A stretch of 64,000 bases of DNA from the NCBI RefSeq assembly GCF_000473265.1, contig NZ_KI421511.1:3261560-3325559 (forward strand), read 5' to 3'. The position numbers were made by a program, and so were the translations under genes. Below, piece after piece: positions 24,363 through 32,950 of this stretch. Numbering within the stretch: the stretch's first letter is position 1; each line of letters starts with the position of its first letter. Below the pieces are notes generated by a model. That model was not told where the DNA came from, ran no database searches, and saw nothing but the letters and a program-made list of their open reading frames with translations. This stretch comes from Amycolatopsis thermoflava N1165. GTDB lineage: Bacteria > Actinomycetota > Actinomycetes > Mycobacteriales > Pseudonocardiaceae.

Positions 24363-25385
24363 GTGGTGCGCGCTCGGCGGGTCACGTTGCGTGACGTCGC
24401 GGACAGGGTCGGCCTGTCCGCGAACACGGTGTCGCGCGCGCTGTCGGGCAAGGACCAGGTCAGCGAGGCCACCCGCGAGATGATCGTCGCCGAGGCCCGG
24501 CGGCTGGGGTACGTGCCGAACAGCCACGCCCGGTCGCTGGTCTCCGGCACCACGATGGTGCTCGCGCTGGTGATCACCAACCCGTCGAACCCGTTCTACG
24601 CCGCGCTGATCTCCGCGGTGGAGCGGCAGTGCCGGATCGCGGGGTACTCGGTCCTGCTGCTGGTCACCGAGGAGAACGAGGACAACGAGGAACGCGCGGT
24701 GCAGCAGCTGCTGCGCTTCGGCGTCGACGGGGTGCTGGCGGTGCCGATCCAGCACCGGCCCGGGGTGTGGGCGGAGCTGTCCGCGGCCGGGCTGCCGGTC
24801 GTGCTGCTCAGCCGCGACATCCCGGAGCTGGGTTTCGACTTCGTCGGCATCGACGTCGAGCAGGCGGTCGCGGACGCGGTGTCGCGCGTGGCCGGGCCGG
24901 GGCGGGCGTGGCTGTTCGAGGAGGACCTGGAGATCAGCACGGTCGCCCAGCGCATCGCGGGTTTCCAGCGGGCGCTCGGCGGCGATTCGCTGGTGCTGAA
25001 GGTGCCCGGGCACCGGACGCGGGACGCGGCGCTGCCGTGGCGGCCGGACGACGCCCACCGGCTCGCGGCCGGGCTGATCAGCCGTGAGCACCACCCGGAT
25101 CTGGTGGTCACCGGCAACGACTACTTCGCGCTCGGGGTCTACAAGGCGGTCCGGGAGTGCGGGCTGACCGTCGGCGAGGACGTGCGTGTGCTCGGCTACG
25201 GCGACCACCCGTTCGCCGCCTACCTGGAGCCGGGCCTGAGCACGATCCGGCTGCCTGCCGACGAGGTCGGCTCGGCCGGGGTGGAGTTGTTGCTGCGGCG
25301 GGTCGCGGACCCGGACCGGCCGCGGGAAACCGTGCGGTTGAGCGCAGAACTCGTCGAGCGCGGCTCGGCGCGCGTCGTGCGCTGA
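24363..25385 (+). CDS. LacI-family transcriptional repressor
   Basis: A 340-residue LacI regulator. The HTH reads VTLRDVADRVGLSANTVSRALSGKDQVSEATREMIVAEARRLGYVPNSHARSL, followed by a periplasmic-binding-like sugar domain (LALVITNPSNPFYAALISAVERQC, VTGNDYFALGVYKAVRECGL). The GTG at 24363 has GGAGG eight bases upstream. It is the last gene of the DUF6772-like cassette. The two AACGTT-centred operators in the divergent promoter fit LacI binding. The effector is probably a sugar or sugar phosphate. Confidence 0.88.
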   Translation: MVRARRVTLRDVADRVGLSANTVSRALSGKDQVSEATREMIVAEARRLGYVPNSHARSLVSGTTMVLALVITNPSNPFYAALISAVERQCRIAGYSVLLLVTEENEDNEERAVQQLLRFGVDGVLAVPIQHRPGVWAELSAAGLPVVLLSRDIPELGFDFVGIDVEQAVADAVSRVAGPGRAWLFEEDLEISTVAQRIAGFQRALGGDSLVLKVPGHRTRDAALPWRPDDAHRLAAGLISREHHPDLVVTGNDYFALGVYKAVRECGLTVGEDVRVLGYGDHPFAAYLEPGLSTIRLPADEVGSAGVELLLRRVADPDRPRETVRLSAELVERGSARVVR

Positions 25386-25448
25386 TCGTCGCCGGACGTC
25401 CAGGAAAGATCAACCTTCCCGCCACAATCCGGACATAGCGTCCGCCGC

Positions 25449-27260
25449 ATGAGACGCACTCCCCACCGGTGGACGGCGGCCGCGCTCGCGCTCGGCCTCG
25501 CCGCCGCACTCGTCCCCACCCTCGCCGCCGCCGCGCCCGGCGACGTCGTCGTCCGCGAGTCCTTCGCCGGCTCCGCGCTGCCCGCCGGGTGGACCCCCGT
25601 CGCAGGCACCTGGCAGGTCAGCGGCGGCAAGCTGACCAACACCGCGCCCGGGACGCTGTCCCGGATCACGTTCGGCACGCACCTGGAGGACTTCCGCGCC
25701 GAGGCGACCATCCGGTTCGATTCGGTGACCAACTCCAGCCGCTGGGCCGGCATCGTTCTCGACACCGCGCCGGGCGGGGCCGTGCCGTGGAGCCAGGCGG
25801 TCATGCGGTCGGCCTCCACCGCCACCAACGGCATCGAGTTCGCGCAGCGCACCGAGGCGAACACCTGGAAGGTGACCGACACCGCCGCCGCGCCGTACGA
25901 CGCGGGCACCGGGCGCGACGTCCGCGTGGCGATCGAGGTGCACGGCAGCCGCGCGACCTGGAGCTTCGACGGCCAGACCGTCCTGACCACGACCAAGCTG
26001 CGGCGCAGCGCGTCGGGCGTGTTCGGGTTCATCGCCGACGGCGCGAAGATCAGCGTCGACGACGTGGTGGTCACCCAGCTCGAACCGCTGCCGGTGACCC
26101 AGCCGGACGGCGCGCTGCCGCTCACGGTCGCGCACCGCGGCTACTCCGCGGTCGCGCCGGAGAACACCCTCGCGGCGATCGAGGCCGGGATCCGCGCCGG
26201 CGCCGAGTACGTGGAGATCGACGCGCAGACCACCCGCGACGGCGTGCCGGTGGTCATGCACGACAACACCGTCGACCGGACCACCCCCGGCACCGGCGAC
26301 ATCTCGACGCTGACCGCCGCCCAGGTGACCGCGCTGGACGCGGGGTCGTGGTTCTCGCCCGCGTTCGCCGGGCAGCGGGTGCCGACCCTCGGGCAGGTGC
26401 TGGACCTGGTCCGCACCAGCGGATCGACGCTGCTGCTGGAGATCAAGGGCCCGGAGACCCGCGCGGAGACCACGCGGATCCTCGACGAGGTGCGCAGCCG
26501 CGGCATGGCGCGGCAGGTGCTGGTGCAGAGCTTCGACGAGCAGGTCCTGCGGGACGCGCGGGCGGTCGCGCCGGAGATCCCGCTGGGGCTGCTGCGGGGC
26601 GCGGTGGACGCCGATCCGGTGGCGACGGCGAAGGCGTTCGGGGTCGTGACGTACAACCCGTCCGCCGCCGCGCTGCTGACGCGGCCGGACACGGTGTCCA
26701 AGCTGAACTCCGCCGGGATCGCCGTGATGCCCTACACGGTGAACGACGCCGCGACCTGGCGGAAGCTGGCCGACGCCGGGGTGGACGCGATCATCACCGA
26801 CCGGGCCGGGGAGCTCGCCGGCTGGCGGTCGGGCCACGCGGCGCCGTCCGTGACGATCTCGGTGCCGGGTGAGCTGCGGCGGTACGTGCCGGCGCCGGTC
26901 GCGGTGTCGGCGCGGGACGCCTCGTCGGTCTCGGTGACGCTGGACGGCACGCGGATCGACCCGGCGGTGCCGCTGGACCCGCGCTCGCTGACCGCCGGCG
27001 CGCACGAGCTGGTCGCTACCGCGACCGGCCCGGGCGGGACGGCTTCGGCGTCCGCGAAGTTCGAGGTCGTGGTCGACGTGACGGGCGTGCGGGTGCTGGT
27101 CGCCGAGGCCGGGGCGAGCCCGGAGGAGACGGCGACGATCCTGCGCCACCTGGACGCCGGGCGCTTCGACCAGGCCGCCGACGCGGTGCGCCGGGCCGGG
27201 TTCGCTCCGGAGCTGGAGCGCGTCCTGCTGGCGGACATCGCGTTGCTCGCGAGCCGCTGA
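25449..27260 (+). CDS. Secreted glycerophosphodiester phosphodiesterase with N-terminal LamG-like domain
   Basis: A 603-residue exported protein. Residues 1-29 form a Sec signal peptide (RR start, Leu/Ala core, AAAAP end). A beta-sandwich like LamG/family-16 modules follows (about 35-215). The GDPD catalytic barrel (about 225-470) shows VAHRGYSAVAPENTL (catalytic His), EYVEIDAQTTRDGVPVVMHDNTVDRTT (metal Glu/Asp and second His) and LLLEIKGPE. A C-terminal Ig-like segment and a helical tail complete it. It hydrolyses glycerophosphodiesters, perhaps from teichoic acids or phospholipids, outside the cell. A hairpin follows the gene. Confidence 0.9.
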   Translation: MRRTPHRWTAAALALGLAAALVPTLAAAAPGDVVVRESFAGSALPAGWTPVAGTWQVSGGKLTNTAPGTLSRITFGTHLEDFRAEATIRFDSVTNSSRWAGIVLDTAPGGAVPWSQAVMRSASTATNGIEFAQRTEANTWKVTDTAAAPYDAGTGRDVRVAIEVHGSRATWSFDGQTVLTTTKLRRSASGVFGFIADGAKISVDDVVVTQLEPLPVTQPDGALPLTVAHRGYSAVAPENTLAAIEAGIRAGAEYVEIDAQTTRDGVPVVMHDNTVDRTTPGTGDISTLTAAQVTALDAGSWFSPAFAGQRVPTLGQVLDLVRTSGSTLLLEIKGPETRAETTRILDEVRSRGMARQVLVQSFDEQVLRDARAVAPEIPLGLLRGAVDADPVATAKAFGVVTYNPSAAALLTRPDTVSKLNSAGIAVMPYTVNDAATWRKLADAGVDAIITDRAGELAGWRSGHAAPSVTISVPGELRRYVPAPVAVSARDASSVSVTLDGTRIDPAVPLDPRSLTAGAHELVATATGPGGTASASAKFEVVVDVTGVRVLVAEAGASPEETATILRHLDAGRFDQAADAVRRAGFAPELERVLLADIALLASR

Positions 27261-27265
27261 GGCCC

Positions 27266-27300
27266 CGGGGTGGCGGGGCGATCTTGTCCCCGCCACCCCG
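27266..27300. terminator. Hairpin terminator behind the GDPD gene
   Basis: A perfect 13-bp stem (27266-27278 with 27288-27300) with a 9-nt loop lies directly after the stop at 27260 and before the enoyl-CoA hydratase start. Confidence 0.7.
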
Positions 27301-27319
27301 TGCGGGTCAGACTGGCGCG

Positions 27320-28117
27320 GTGGATCGCGTGCGCATCGAGATCAGTGAAGGTGTCGCCGACGTGCGGCTCAACCGTGCCGACAAGCGCAACGCGCTGGAC
27401 CCGGCGATGTTCGCGGCCCTGGTGCGGGCGGGCGAACGGCTCAAGACCGAGCCGGGGCTGCGGGCGGTCGTGCTCTCCGGCGAGGGCCCGGACTTCTGCG
27501 CCGGCCTGGACTTCGCGGCCTTCCAGGCGATGCGCTCCGGCGGCCGCATCACCGCGGACGTCGACCTGCCACCCGCCACGGGACCGGCGAAGGCGACCGG
27601 TCAGCGCGCCGCCTACGTGTGGACCGAACTGCCGGTGCCGGTGATCGCGGCGATCACCGGGCACGCCTTGGGCGGCGGGCTGCAGGTGGCGCTGGGCGCG
27701 GACATCCGGATCGTCGCGGCGGACGCGAAGCTGTCGATGCTGGAGATCAAGTGGGGCCTGATCCCGGACATGACCGGCACGCAGGTGCTGCCCGAGCTGG
27801 TCGGCCGGGACGTGGCGAAGGAGCTGACCTTCACGGGCCGGATCGTGAGCGGCGCGGAGGCGGTCTCGCTGGGCCTGGCGACGCGCGTGGCCGACGATCC
27901 GCGGGCGGAGGCGCTGGAGCTGGCCCGGTCGATCGCCGGGCGCAGCCCCGACGCGGTCCGCGCGGCGAAGCGCCTGCTGGACCTGCCGCGCGACCACGAG
28001 GCCGGCTTCGCGGCGGAGCAGCGGGAGATCACCGCCCTGATCGGCAGCCCGAACCAGGTCGAGGCGGTGACCGCGTCCTTCGAGAAGCGGGCGCCACGCT
28101 TCACCGACCCGACCTGA
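27320..28117 (+). CDS. Enoyl-CoA hydratase/isomerase-family protein
   Basis: A 265-residue crotonase-fold protein. Oxyanion-hole segments are SGEGPDFCAGLDF and ITGHALGGGLQVALGADIRI. In the second active-site helix (LSMLEIKWGLIPDMTGTQ) the hydratase Glu pair is only partly matched, so it may be an isomerase or hydrolase. The GTG at 27320 has no Shine-Dalgarno; a CAGACT element about seven bases upstream could be the -10 of a leaderless transcript. No partner genes for beta-oxidation are adjacent. Confidence 0.85.
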   Translation: MDRVRIEISEGVADVRLNRADKRNALDPAMFAALVRAGERLKTEPGLRAVVLSGEGPDFCAGLDFAAFQAMRSGGRITADVDLPPATGPAKATGQRAAYVWTELPVPVIAAITGHALGGGLQVALGADIRIVAADAKLSMLEIKWGLIPDMTGTQVLPELVGRDVAKELTFTGRIVSGAEAVSLGLATRVADDPRAEALELARSIAGRSPDAVRAAKRLLDLPRDHEAGFAAEQREITALIGSPNQVEAVTASFEKRAPRFTDPT

Positions 28118-28176
28118 GCCGCGAGTCCCACACTCGCCGGCGGTGGGGCTCACCGCCCGGGCCCGCGGCTCCGGCC

Positions 28177-29097
28177 TCAGCCTCCGAGCAGGCCCGACCG
28201 CCGCAGGCTCTCCGCCGTCTCGCGGATGGTCGTCCGCTGGTCGCGGGGTTCCCAGCCCAGGACGTTCCGCGCCTTGTCCGTGCGGATCACCGGCACCTCG
28301 GCCTCGCCGGGAGCCTCGCGCACCGGCACGCCCAGCAGTTCGGCGATCTGCGCGAAGCTCATCGCCGGTCCGCTGCTCACGAGGAACCGCTCGCCGGCCG
28401 CCGACGGCGCGGTCATCGCGCGCACGTGCGCGTCGGCCACGTCGCGGACGTCGACCACGCCGAAGTACGACCGCGGCACGACCGGCATCGTCCCCTCCAG
28501 CATCGCCTTGATCAGGCCGGTCGAGGTGGACAGCCGGGGGCTCAGCACCGGTCCGAAGATGCCCGTCGGGTTGATCACCGCCAGCTCCGGTCCGCCCTCG
28601 CGCGCGAAGTCCCACGCCGCCCGCTCCGCGACGGCCTTCGACTTCACGTACGCGGTGTTGTCGTCCGCCGGGTCGGTCCAGTCGGTCTCGTCGTAGAAGC
28701 CGCGCGTCGTGCCGCTGTATCCGACGGCGGCGAACGACGAGGTCAGCACCACGCGCCGCACCCCCGCGTCCCGGGCGGCGCGGAGCACCCGCACCGCGCC
28801 GTCGCGCGCCGGGCGGATCACCTCGTCCTCGTCGGCCGGGTCGTCGGCCGGGAACGGGGAGGCGACGTGCAGCACGTACGCGCAGCCGTCCACCGCCTCG
28901 GCCCAGCCCACGTCGCTGTCCAGGGTGGCGACGGCGAACTCGGGATCCCCGCCGACCGCCTCGCGCACCTCCCCGGCCCGATCAGGCGACCGGACCGTCG
29001 TCCGCACGGCCCACCCGTCACTCAGCAGGCGGGCGATGACGTGCGTGCCGACGAACCCCGTCCCGCCCGTGACCAGGACGGGGCCGCGCGCGGTCAC
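28177..29097 (-). CDS. NAD(P)-dependent epimerase/dihydroflavonol reductase-like extended SDR
   Basis: A 306-residue extended SDR. The cofactor site is LVTGGTGFVGTHV at 8-20. The active site reads VVLTSSFAAVGY with Tyr/Lys in TAYVKSKAVAERA, and the substrate segment is AVINPTGIFGPVLSP. It resembles aldehyde/ketone reductases of the dihydroflavonol-4-reductase group. Its GTG overlaps the stop of the MerR gene by GTGA, so the regulator and enzyme are translationally coupled. It probably reduces a reactive carbonyl sensed by the MerR protein. Confidence 0.87.
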   Translation of the reverse strand: MTARGPVLVTGGTGFVGTHVIARLLSDGWAVRTTVRSPDRAGEVREAVGGDPEFAVATLDSDVGWAEAVDGCAYVLHVASPFPADDPADEDEVIRPARDGAVRVLRAARDAGVRRVVLTSSFAAVGYSGTTRGFYDETDWTDPADDNTAYVKSKAVAERAAWDFAREGGPELAVINPTGIFGPVLSPRLSTSTGLIKAMLEGTMPVVPRSYFGVVDVRDVADAHVRAMTAPSAAGERFLVSSGPAMSFAQIAELLGVPVREAPGEAEVPVIRTDKARNVLGWEPRDQRTTIRETAESLRRSGLLGG

Positions 29098-29510
29098 TTC
29101 AGCCGGGGCAACAGGCCCCGGATTTCGTCGGCGGCCCGCTCCTCGGCGGCCGCGTCACCGCGGTCCCGCGCGTCCCACAGCTCGGCCTTGAGCCGCAGGT
29201 AGTCGCGGCGCACCCGCAGCCGCTCGATCTCGGCGTCCAGCCGTTCGACGTTGCGGGCGAACAGGTCGCGTTGCTCGGCCGGGTCGCCGCCGTCGAGGTG
29301 GCGCAGGTAGACCCGCATGTCGGCCAGGCTCATGCCGGTCGAGCGGAGGCAGCCGAGCGCCTCGATGGTCTCGACCAGCTCGGGCGGGTACCGGCGGTGC
29401 CCGCTGGACTCGTCGCGGTCGACCGGCCCGATCAGGCCGATCTTCTCGTAGTAACGCAGGGTGGGTTCCGGCAGTCCGCTGCGCCGGGAGACCTCCTGGA
29501 TCGTGCTCAT
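29094..29510 (-). CDS. MerR-family transcriptional regulator
   Basis: A 138-residue MerR protein: HTH TIQEVSRRSGLPEPTLRYYEKIGLIGPVDRDESSGHRRY, then a coiled-coil dimerisation helix (QRDLFARNVERLDAEIERLRVRRDYLRLKAELWDARD). There is no Cys cluster for metals, so it belongs to the drug/carbonyl-sensing group. It is transcribed with the SDR downstream. The promoter has a -35 TTGACT and a -10-like GACACT separated by 19 bp, the long spacer typical of MerR-activated promoters, with a palindrome within. Confidence 0.88.
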   Translation of the reverse strand: MSTIQEVSRRSGLPEPTLRYYEKIGLIGPVDRDESSGHRRYPPELVETIEALGCLRSTGMSLADMRVYLRHLDGGDPAEQRDLFARNVERLDAEIERLRVRRDYLRLKAELWDARDRGDAAAEERAADEIRGLLPRLK

Positions 29511-29537
29511 ACCGGCCAGTGTCGGATAGTTGAAGCG

Positions 29538-29549
29538 CTTGAAGTCAAG
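29538..29549. promoter_or_regulatory. MerR operator
   Basis: CTTGAAGTCAAG is a near-perfect palindrome (CTTGA/TCAAG) overlapping the -35 of the leftward MerR promoter. It lies 12 bp before the rightward dehydrogenase start, so MerR could affect both directions. Confidence 0.65.
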
Positions 29550-29561
29550 GGAAGGGCTGAC

Positions 29562-30638
29562 ATGACGCAGGACACGTACCGCCTCGGGGTGATGGACGGG
29601 GACGGCATCGGGCCGGAGATCGTGCCGGCGGCGGTCCGCGTGGTGGACGCGGCGGCGCAGGAGCTCGACATCGACTGGGTGCCGCTGCCGGTGGGCCGGT
29701 CGGCGATCGACGAGTTCGGCACTCCCCTGCCGGAATCCACGGTCGAGGCGCTGTCCGGTGTGGACGGCTGGCTGCTCGGCCCGCACGACAACGCGTCCTA
29801 CCCGGAGCCGCACCGCTCGCGGCTCAACCCGAGCGGGTTCCTGCGCAAGCACTTCGACCTGTTCGCCAACATCCGCCCGGCCAGGGCGTTCGACGGGGCG
29901 CGGGCGCTGGTGCCCGGCACCGACCTGGTGATCGTGCGGGAGAACACCCAGGGTTTCTACGCCGACCGGAACACCTTCGCCGGGGCGGGCGAGTTCATGC
30001 CGACCCCGGACGTGGCGATCGCGCACGCCATCTTCACGCGCGAGTCGGTGGAGCGGATCGCGCACGAGGCGTTCCGGCTGGCGCGGCAGCGGCGGCGCCG
30101 GGTGACGGTGGTGCACAAGGCGAACGTGCTGCGGCTGACCAGCGGCCTGTTCCTGGACGTGTGCCGCGAGGTGGCGCGGCAGTACCCGGACGTCGAGGTC
30201 GGCGACATGCACATCGACGCGATGGCCGCCGCCCTGGTGCGGCGTGCGCCGGAGTTCGATGTGATCGTCACGGAGAACATGTTCGGCGACATCCTGTCCG
30301 ACCTGACCGCGGAGATCGCGGGTTCGCTCGGCATCGCGCCGTCGGTGAACGTGTCGGCGGCGCGCGGGATGGCGCAGGCGACGCACGGTTCCGCGCCGGA
30401 CATCGCGGGCCGGGACGTGGCGAACCCGGTGGCGATGATCCTGTCGGCCGCGATGCTGCTGGAGTGGCTGGGCGAGCGCCACGACGACCCGGCGCCGGCC
30501 CGGGTCGCGGGCATCATCCGGGAGGCGGTCGCCGAGACGATCCGCGGCGGTGTGACGACTCCGGACCTCGGCGGCTCGGCAGGCACCCGCGCGTTCACCG
30601 ACGCCGTGGTGGTGTCGATCAAGCACATGACGGGCTGA
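29562..30638 (+). CDS. Isocitrate/isopropylmalate/tartrate dehydrogenase-family protein
   Basis: A 358-residue beta-decarboxylating dehydrogenase. It has LGVMDGDGIGPEIVPAAV at the N-terminus, LNPSGFLRKHFDLFANIRPARAF (substrate arginines), VIVRENTQGFYAD, the catalytic lysine in VVHKANVLRLTSGLF, metal aspartates in MHIDAMAAALVR and ENMFGDILSDL, and the NAD-binding THGSAPDIAGRDVANP. It oxidises a 2-hydroxy-3-carboxy acid. It is probably not housekeeping LeuB because it stands alone beside a MerR gene; a tartrate/D-malate-type dehydrogenase is more likely. Confidence 0.87.
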   Translation: MTQDTYRLGVMDGDGIGPEIVPAAVRVVDAAAQELDIDWVPLPVGRSAIDEFGTPLPESTVEALSGVDGWLLGPHDNASYPEPHRSRLNPSGFLRKHFDLFANIRPARAFDGARALVPGTDLVIVRENTQGFYADRNTFAGAGEFMPTPDVAIAHAIFTRESVERIAHEAFRLARQRRRRVTVVHKANVLRLTSGLFLDVCREVARQYPDVEVGDMHIDAMAAALVRRAPEFDVIVTENMFGDILSDLTAEIAGSLGIAPSVNVSAARGMAQATHGSAPDIAGRDVANPVAMILSAAMLLEWLGERHDDPAPARVAGIIREAVAETIRGGVTTPDLGGSAGTRAFTDAVVVSIKHMTG

Positions 30639-30725
30639 CCGACGCTGTGGTCCGCCGACATGGTGGACCGTCCCGGGCGCTGCCTACCCTGGCGATCTCG
30701 CAACGGTGCGCAGGGAGGATCGTCC

Positions 30726-32336
30726 ATGAGAAGGTCTGTTGCCGTGCTGGTCCCGGCACTGGCGGCCGCGGCTCTCGCGGCGCCGGCGCAGGCGGATCCG
30801 GCGACGTCGTGCGCCGGGCTGGCGGGGCTGGCGATCCCGGCCGCCGCGATCGGCCTGCCGACCAGCGGCGGCACGGTGACGTCGGCCCAGGTCGCGGGCA
30901 CGTACTGCCAGGTGGACGCGGCGCTGCACCCGGTCGATCCGGCGGCGCCGGACATCCGGATGCGCGTCGCGTTGCCGGCGGAGTGGAACGGCAAGGCGTT
31001 GATGTTCGGTGGTGGCGGCTACAACGGCACGATCCCGAACGTGGCTGGCAACGTCCCGTTCGGACCGGTCGGCGGCCCCACTCCCCTGGCGCGCGGTTAT
31101 GCGACGTTCGCGAGCGATTCCGGTCACCAGGCCTCCCCGACGCACGTTCCGGCGACCTCGCTCGACGGCTCGTTCGGGGTGAACGACGAGGCGGTGCGCA
31201 ACTTCTCGGGCGACGCGCTGAAGAAGACCCGTGATGCGGCGATGTTCCTGATCGCCGAGAGGTATTCGGCGCGCCCGTCGCACACCTTTTTCGCGGGCGG
31301 CTCGACCGGTGGCCGCGAGGCGCTGGCGGTGGCGCAACGGTGGCCCGCCGATTTCGACGGGGTGATCTCGGCGTACCCGGCGTGGAACGCGGCGAGCCTG
31401 GACCTGTTCTTCGGCTACGAGGCGCAGGTACTGTCGCAGCCGGGCGCGTTCCCGAACCCGGCGAAGCAGACCCTGTTGTACCGCAGTGTCGTTCAGGCCT
31501 GCGACGGTCTCGACGGCCTGCGTGACGGCGTGATCTCGAACGAGCCCGGTTGCCGGTTCGACCCTCGGTCGTTGCGCTGCCCCGGCGGCGCGGACACCGG
31601 CGACACGTGCCTGTCGGACGCGCAGATCCGCGCGGTGAAGGCGATTTCCGCTCCGCTACGGTGGAACTACCACCTGAACAGCGGCGAACGCGGCTACCCG
31701 GGTTTCCCGTTCCTGTCCGGCGCGGCGATGACCACCCCACTGCTCGGCATGGGCACGGTGGCCCCCGCCACCCCGATGCCGACCACCGCTGGTTACGGCG
31801 TCCAGTTCTGGGACCAGTGGGTGCGATACTTCGTGACCCGCGACCCAGGCTTCGACGCCCTGACTGTCGATCCACGCGATCCGGGCCCGTGGCGGGAGCG
31901 GATCGCCGAGCTGGCCGGGCTGCAGGACGTGAACAACCCGGACCTGAGCCGTTTCGCCCGGGGCGGCGGCAAACTCCTGCTGCTGCACGGAACAGCGGAC
32001 GAGCTGGTCAGCCACCGGTCTACAGTGGACTATTTTGAGCGCGTGGAGCGCACACTGGGCAAGCGGGCAACGGATGCCTTCGCACGGTTCTACCTGATCC
32101 CCGGCGCGAACCACGCCAACGTGAGCGCGGCCTTCCCCGCCGCGTGGGACTCGCTGACTGCACTGGAAAACTGGGCCGAGCACGGAAAGCCGCCGGCCGA
32201 CCCGGTGGTCACCGACGCCACCACCGGCCGGGCCCGCCCACTGTGCGAATATCCGGCCTGGCCCCGCTACCGGAACGGTGACCCAGCCGCAGCGACAAGC
32301 TTCACCTGCACCGGACGATCTGTGAACACAAGGTAG
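30726..32336 (+). CDS. Secreted tannase/feruloyl-esterase-family hydrolase
   Basis: A 536-residue exported serine esterase. Residues 1-23 are a signal peptide ending APAQA. The nucleophile Ser193 lies in FAGGSTGGREAL. Asp and His of the triad are probably in LLLLHGTADELVS and PGANHAN. Cysteines near both ends (TSCAGLAG, TYCQVD, RSLRC, DTCLSD, PLCEYP, FTCTG) suggest disulfides as in tannases. It releases phenolic acids such as gallate or ferulate from plant esters outside the cell. GGAGG precedes the ATG. A gallate-type catabolic operon lies about 20 kb away, which could use the product. Confidence 0.87.
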   Translation: MRRSVAVLVPALAAAALAAPAQADPATSCAGLAGLAIPAAAIGLPTSGGTVTSAQVAGTYCQVDAALHPVDPAAPDIRMRVALPAEWNGKALMFGGGGYNGTIPNVAGNVPFGPVGGPTPLARGYATFASDSGHQASPTHVPATSLDGSFGVNDEAVRNFSGDALKKTRDAAMFLIAERYSARPSHTFFAGGSTGGREALAVAQRWPADFDGVISAYPAWNAASLDLFFGYEAQVLSQPGAFPNPAKQTLLYRSVVQACDGLDGLRDGVISNEPGCRFDPRSLRCPGGADTGDTCLSDAQIRAVKAISAPLRWNYHLNSGERGYPGFPFLSGAAMTTPLLGMGTVAPATPMPTTAGYGVQFWDQWVRYFVTRDPGFDALTVDPRDPGPWRERIAELAGLQDVNNPDLSRFARGGGKLLLLHGTADELVSHRSTVDYFERVERTLGKRATDAFARFYLIPGANHANVSAAFPAAWDSLTALENWAEHGKPPADPVVTDATTGRARPLCEYPAWPRYRNGDPAAATSFTCTGRSVNTR

Positions 32337-32338
32337 CC

Positions 32339-32484
32339 GGGTGGTCATCCCGTCGCCTGACACCGGCGCCATCACCTTGAGCCAGGGCCGCAACCCGGGC
32401 TCTCTCCGGCGGCCGACCATGCCAACCTTGCGGCCCTGGCTCAAGGTGATATGCACAAACCGGAAGGCGACGGGATGACCACCC
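32339..32484. repeat. 146-bp composite palindrome A
   Basis: The outer arms pair perfectly over 19 bp (32339-32357 with 32466-32484). The inner arms pair perfectly over 23 bp (32371-32393 with 32428-32450). They are separated by short unpaired internal loops, with a 34-nt apex. It begins two bases after the tannase stop codon. Confidence 0.92.
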
Positions 32485-32646
32485 AGCCACCCACCCAAGG
32501 TGAGGTGAAGTGCTCTTCTGGTCATCCCGGAGCCTGCCCGTCCGGCGAGGACTTCTTTTGATCTTTAAACCCGCGCCTTCGCGCGGCGAAGAGTCCGCCC
32601 TGCGGGCGGTGCGCCTCACGGCGCTCGAAAGGTCACCTTCCGACCA

Positions 32647-32764
32647 CCCCCGCCCCCGATGCCTGATTGTGTTTCAGTCGCCGAGCAGCCGTGTCAAGGC
32701 GGGAAAGCGTGCCTTGACACGCCTGGTCGGCGACTAAAGATCGGCTGTGGATCGGGGGCGGGGG
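32647..32764. repeat. 118-bp composite palindrome B
   Basis: Three nested perfect stems occur: 14 bp (32647-32660 with 32751-32764), 9 bp (32676-32684 with 32727-32735) and 10 bp (32691-32700 with 32711-32720), the inner two extendable past single mismatches. The architecture resembles palindrome A, but the sequence is different. Confidence 0.92.
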
Positions 32765-32903
32765 AGGTCTGGTTCGATGGTCGGTGCTGTTGCGTTGCCG
32801 GCTTGCGTTCGGGCGCGGGAGGTCTGGTTGGGGTAGTCGCTTGCTTTTCGTTGCCGGGCGGCGGTTGCGCGTGGGCGGTGGCGTTGATGACTCCACTGGG
32901 CGC

Positions 32904-32928
32904 TATGATGGACGAGACGGTATCGTCC
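32904..32928 (+). promoter_or_regulatory. Promoter and operator of the SnoaL/NmrA pair
   Basis: A good -10 (TATGAT, 32904-32909) is followed at once by the inverted repeat GGACGA-N7-TCGTCC (32910-32928), which would cover the transcription start. This looks like a TetR-type operator, but no TetR gene is adjacent. Confidence 0.6.
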
Positions 32929-32950
32929 CGACCATCTGAGGAGCGTTGTC

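Larger units (their letters stand above)
32337..32950. other. 614-bp non-coding stretch rich in nested palindromes
   Basis: No gene is supported here. It contains two composite palindromes (entered separately), a smaller hairpin around 32598-32612 (CCGCCC/GGGCGG), a third partial copy of the GGTCATCCCG motif near 32520, and two direct repeats of GGGAGGTCTGGTT after 32764. The last 70 bp hold the promoter of the next gene. Confidence 0.75.
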
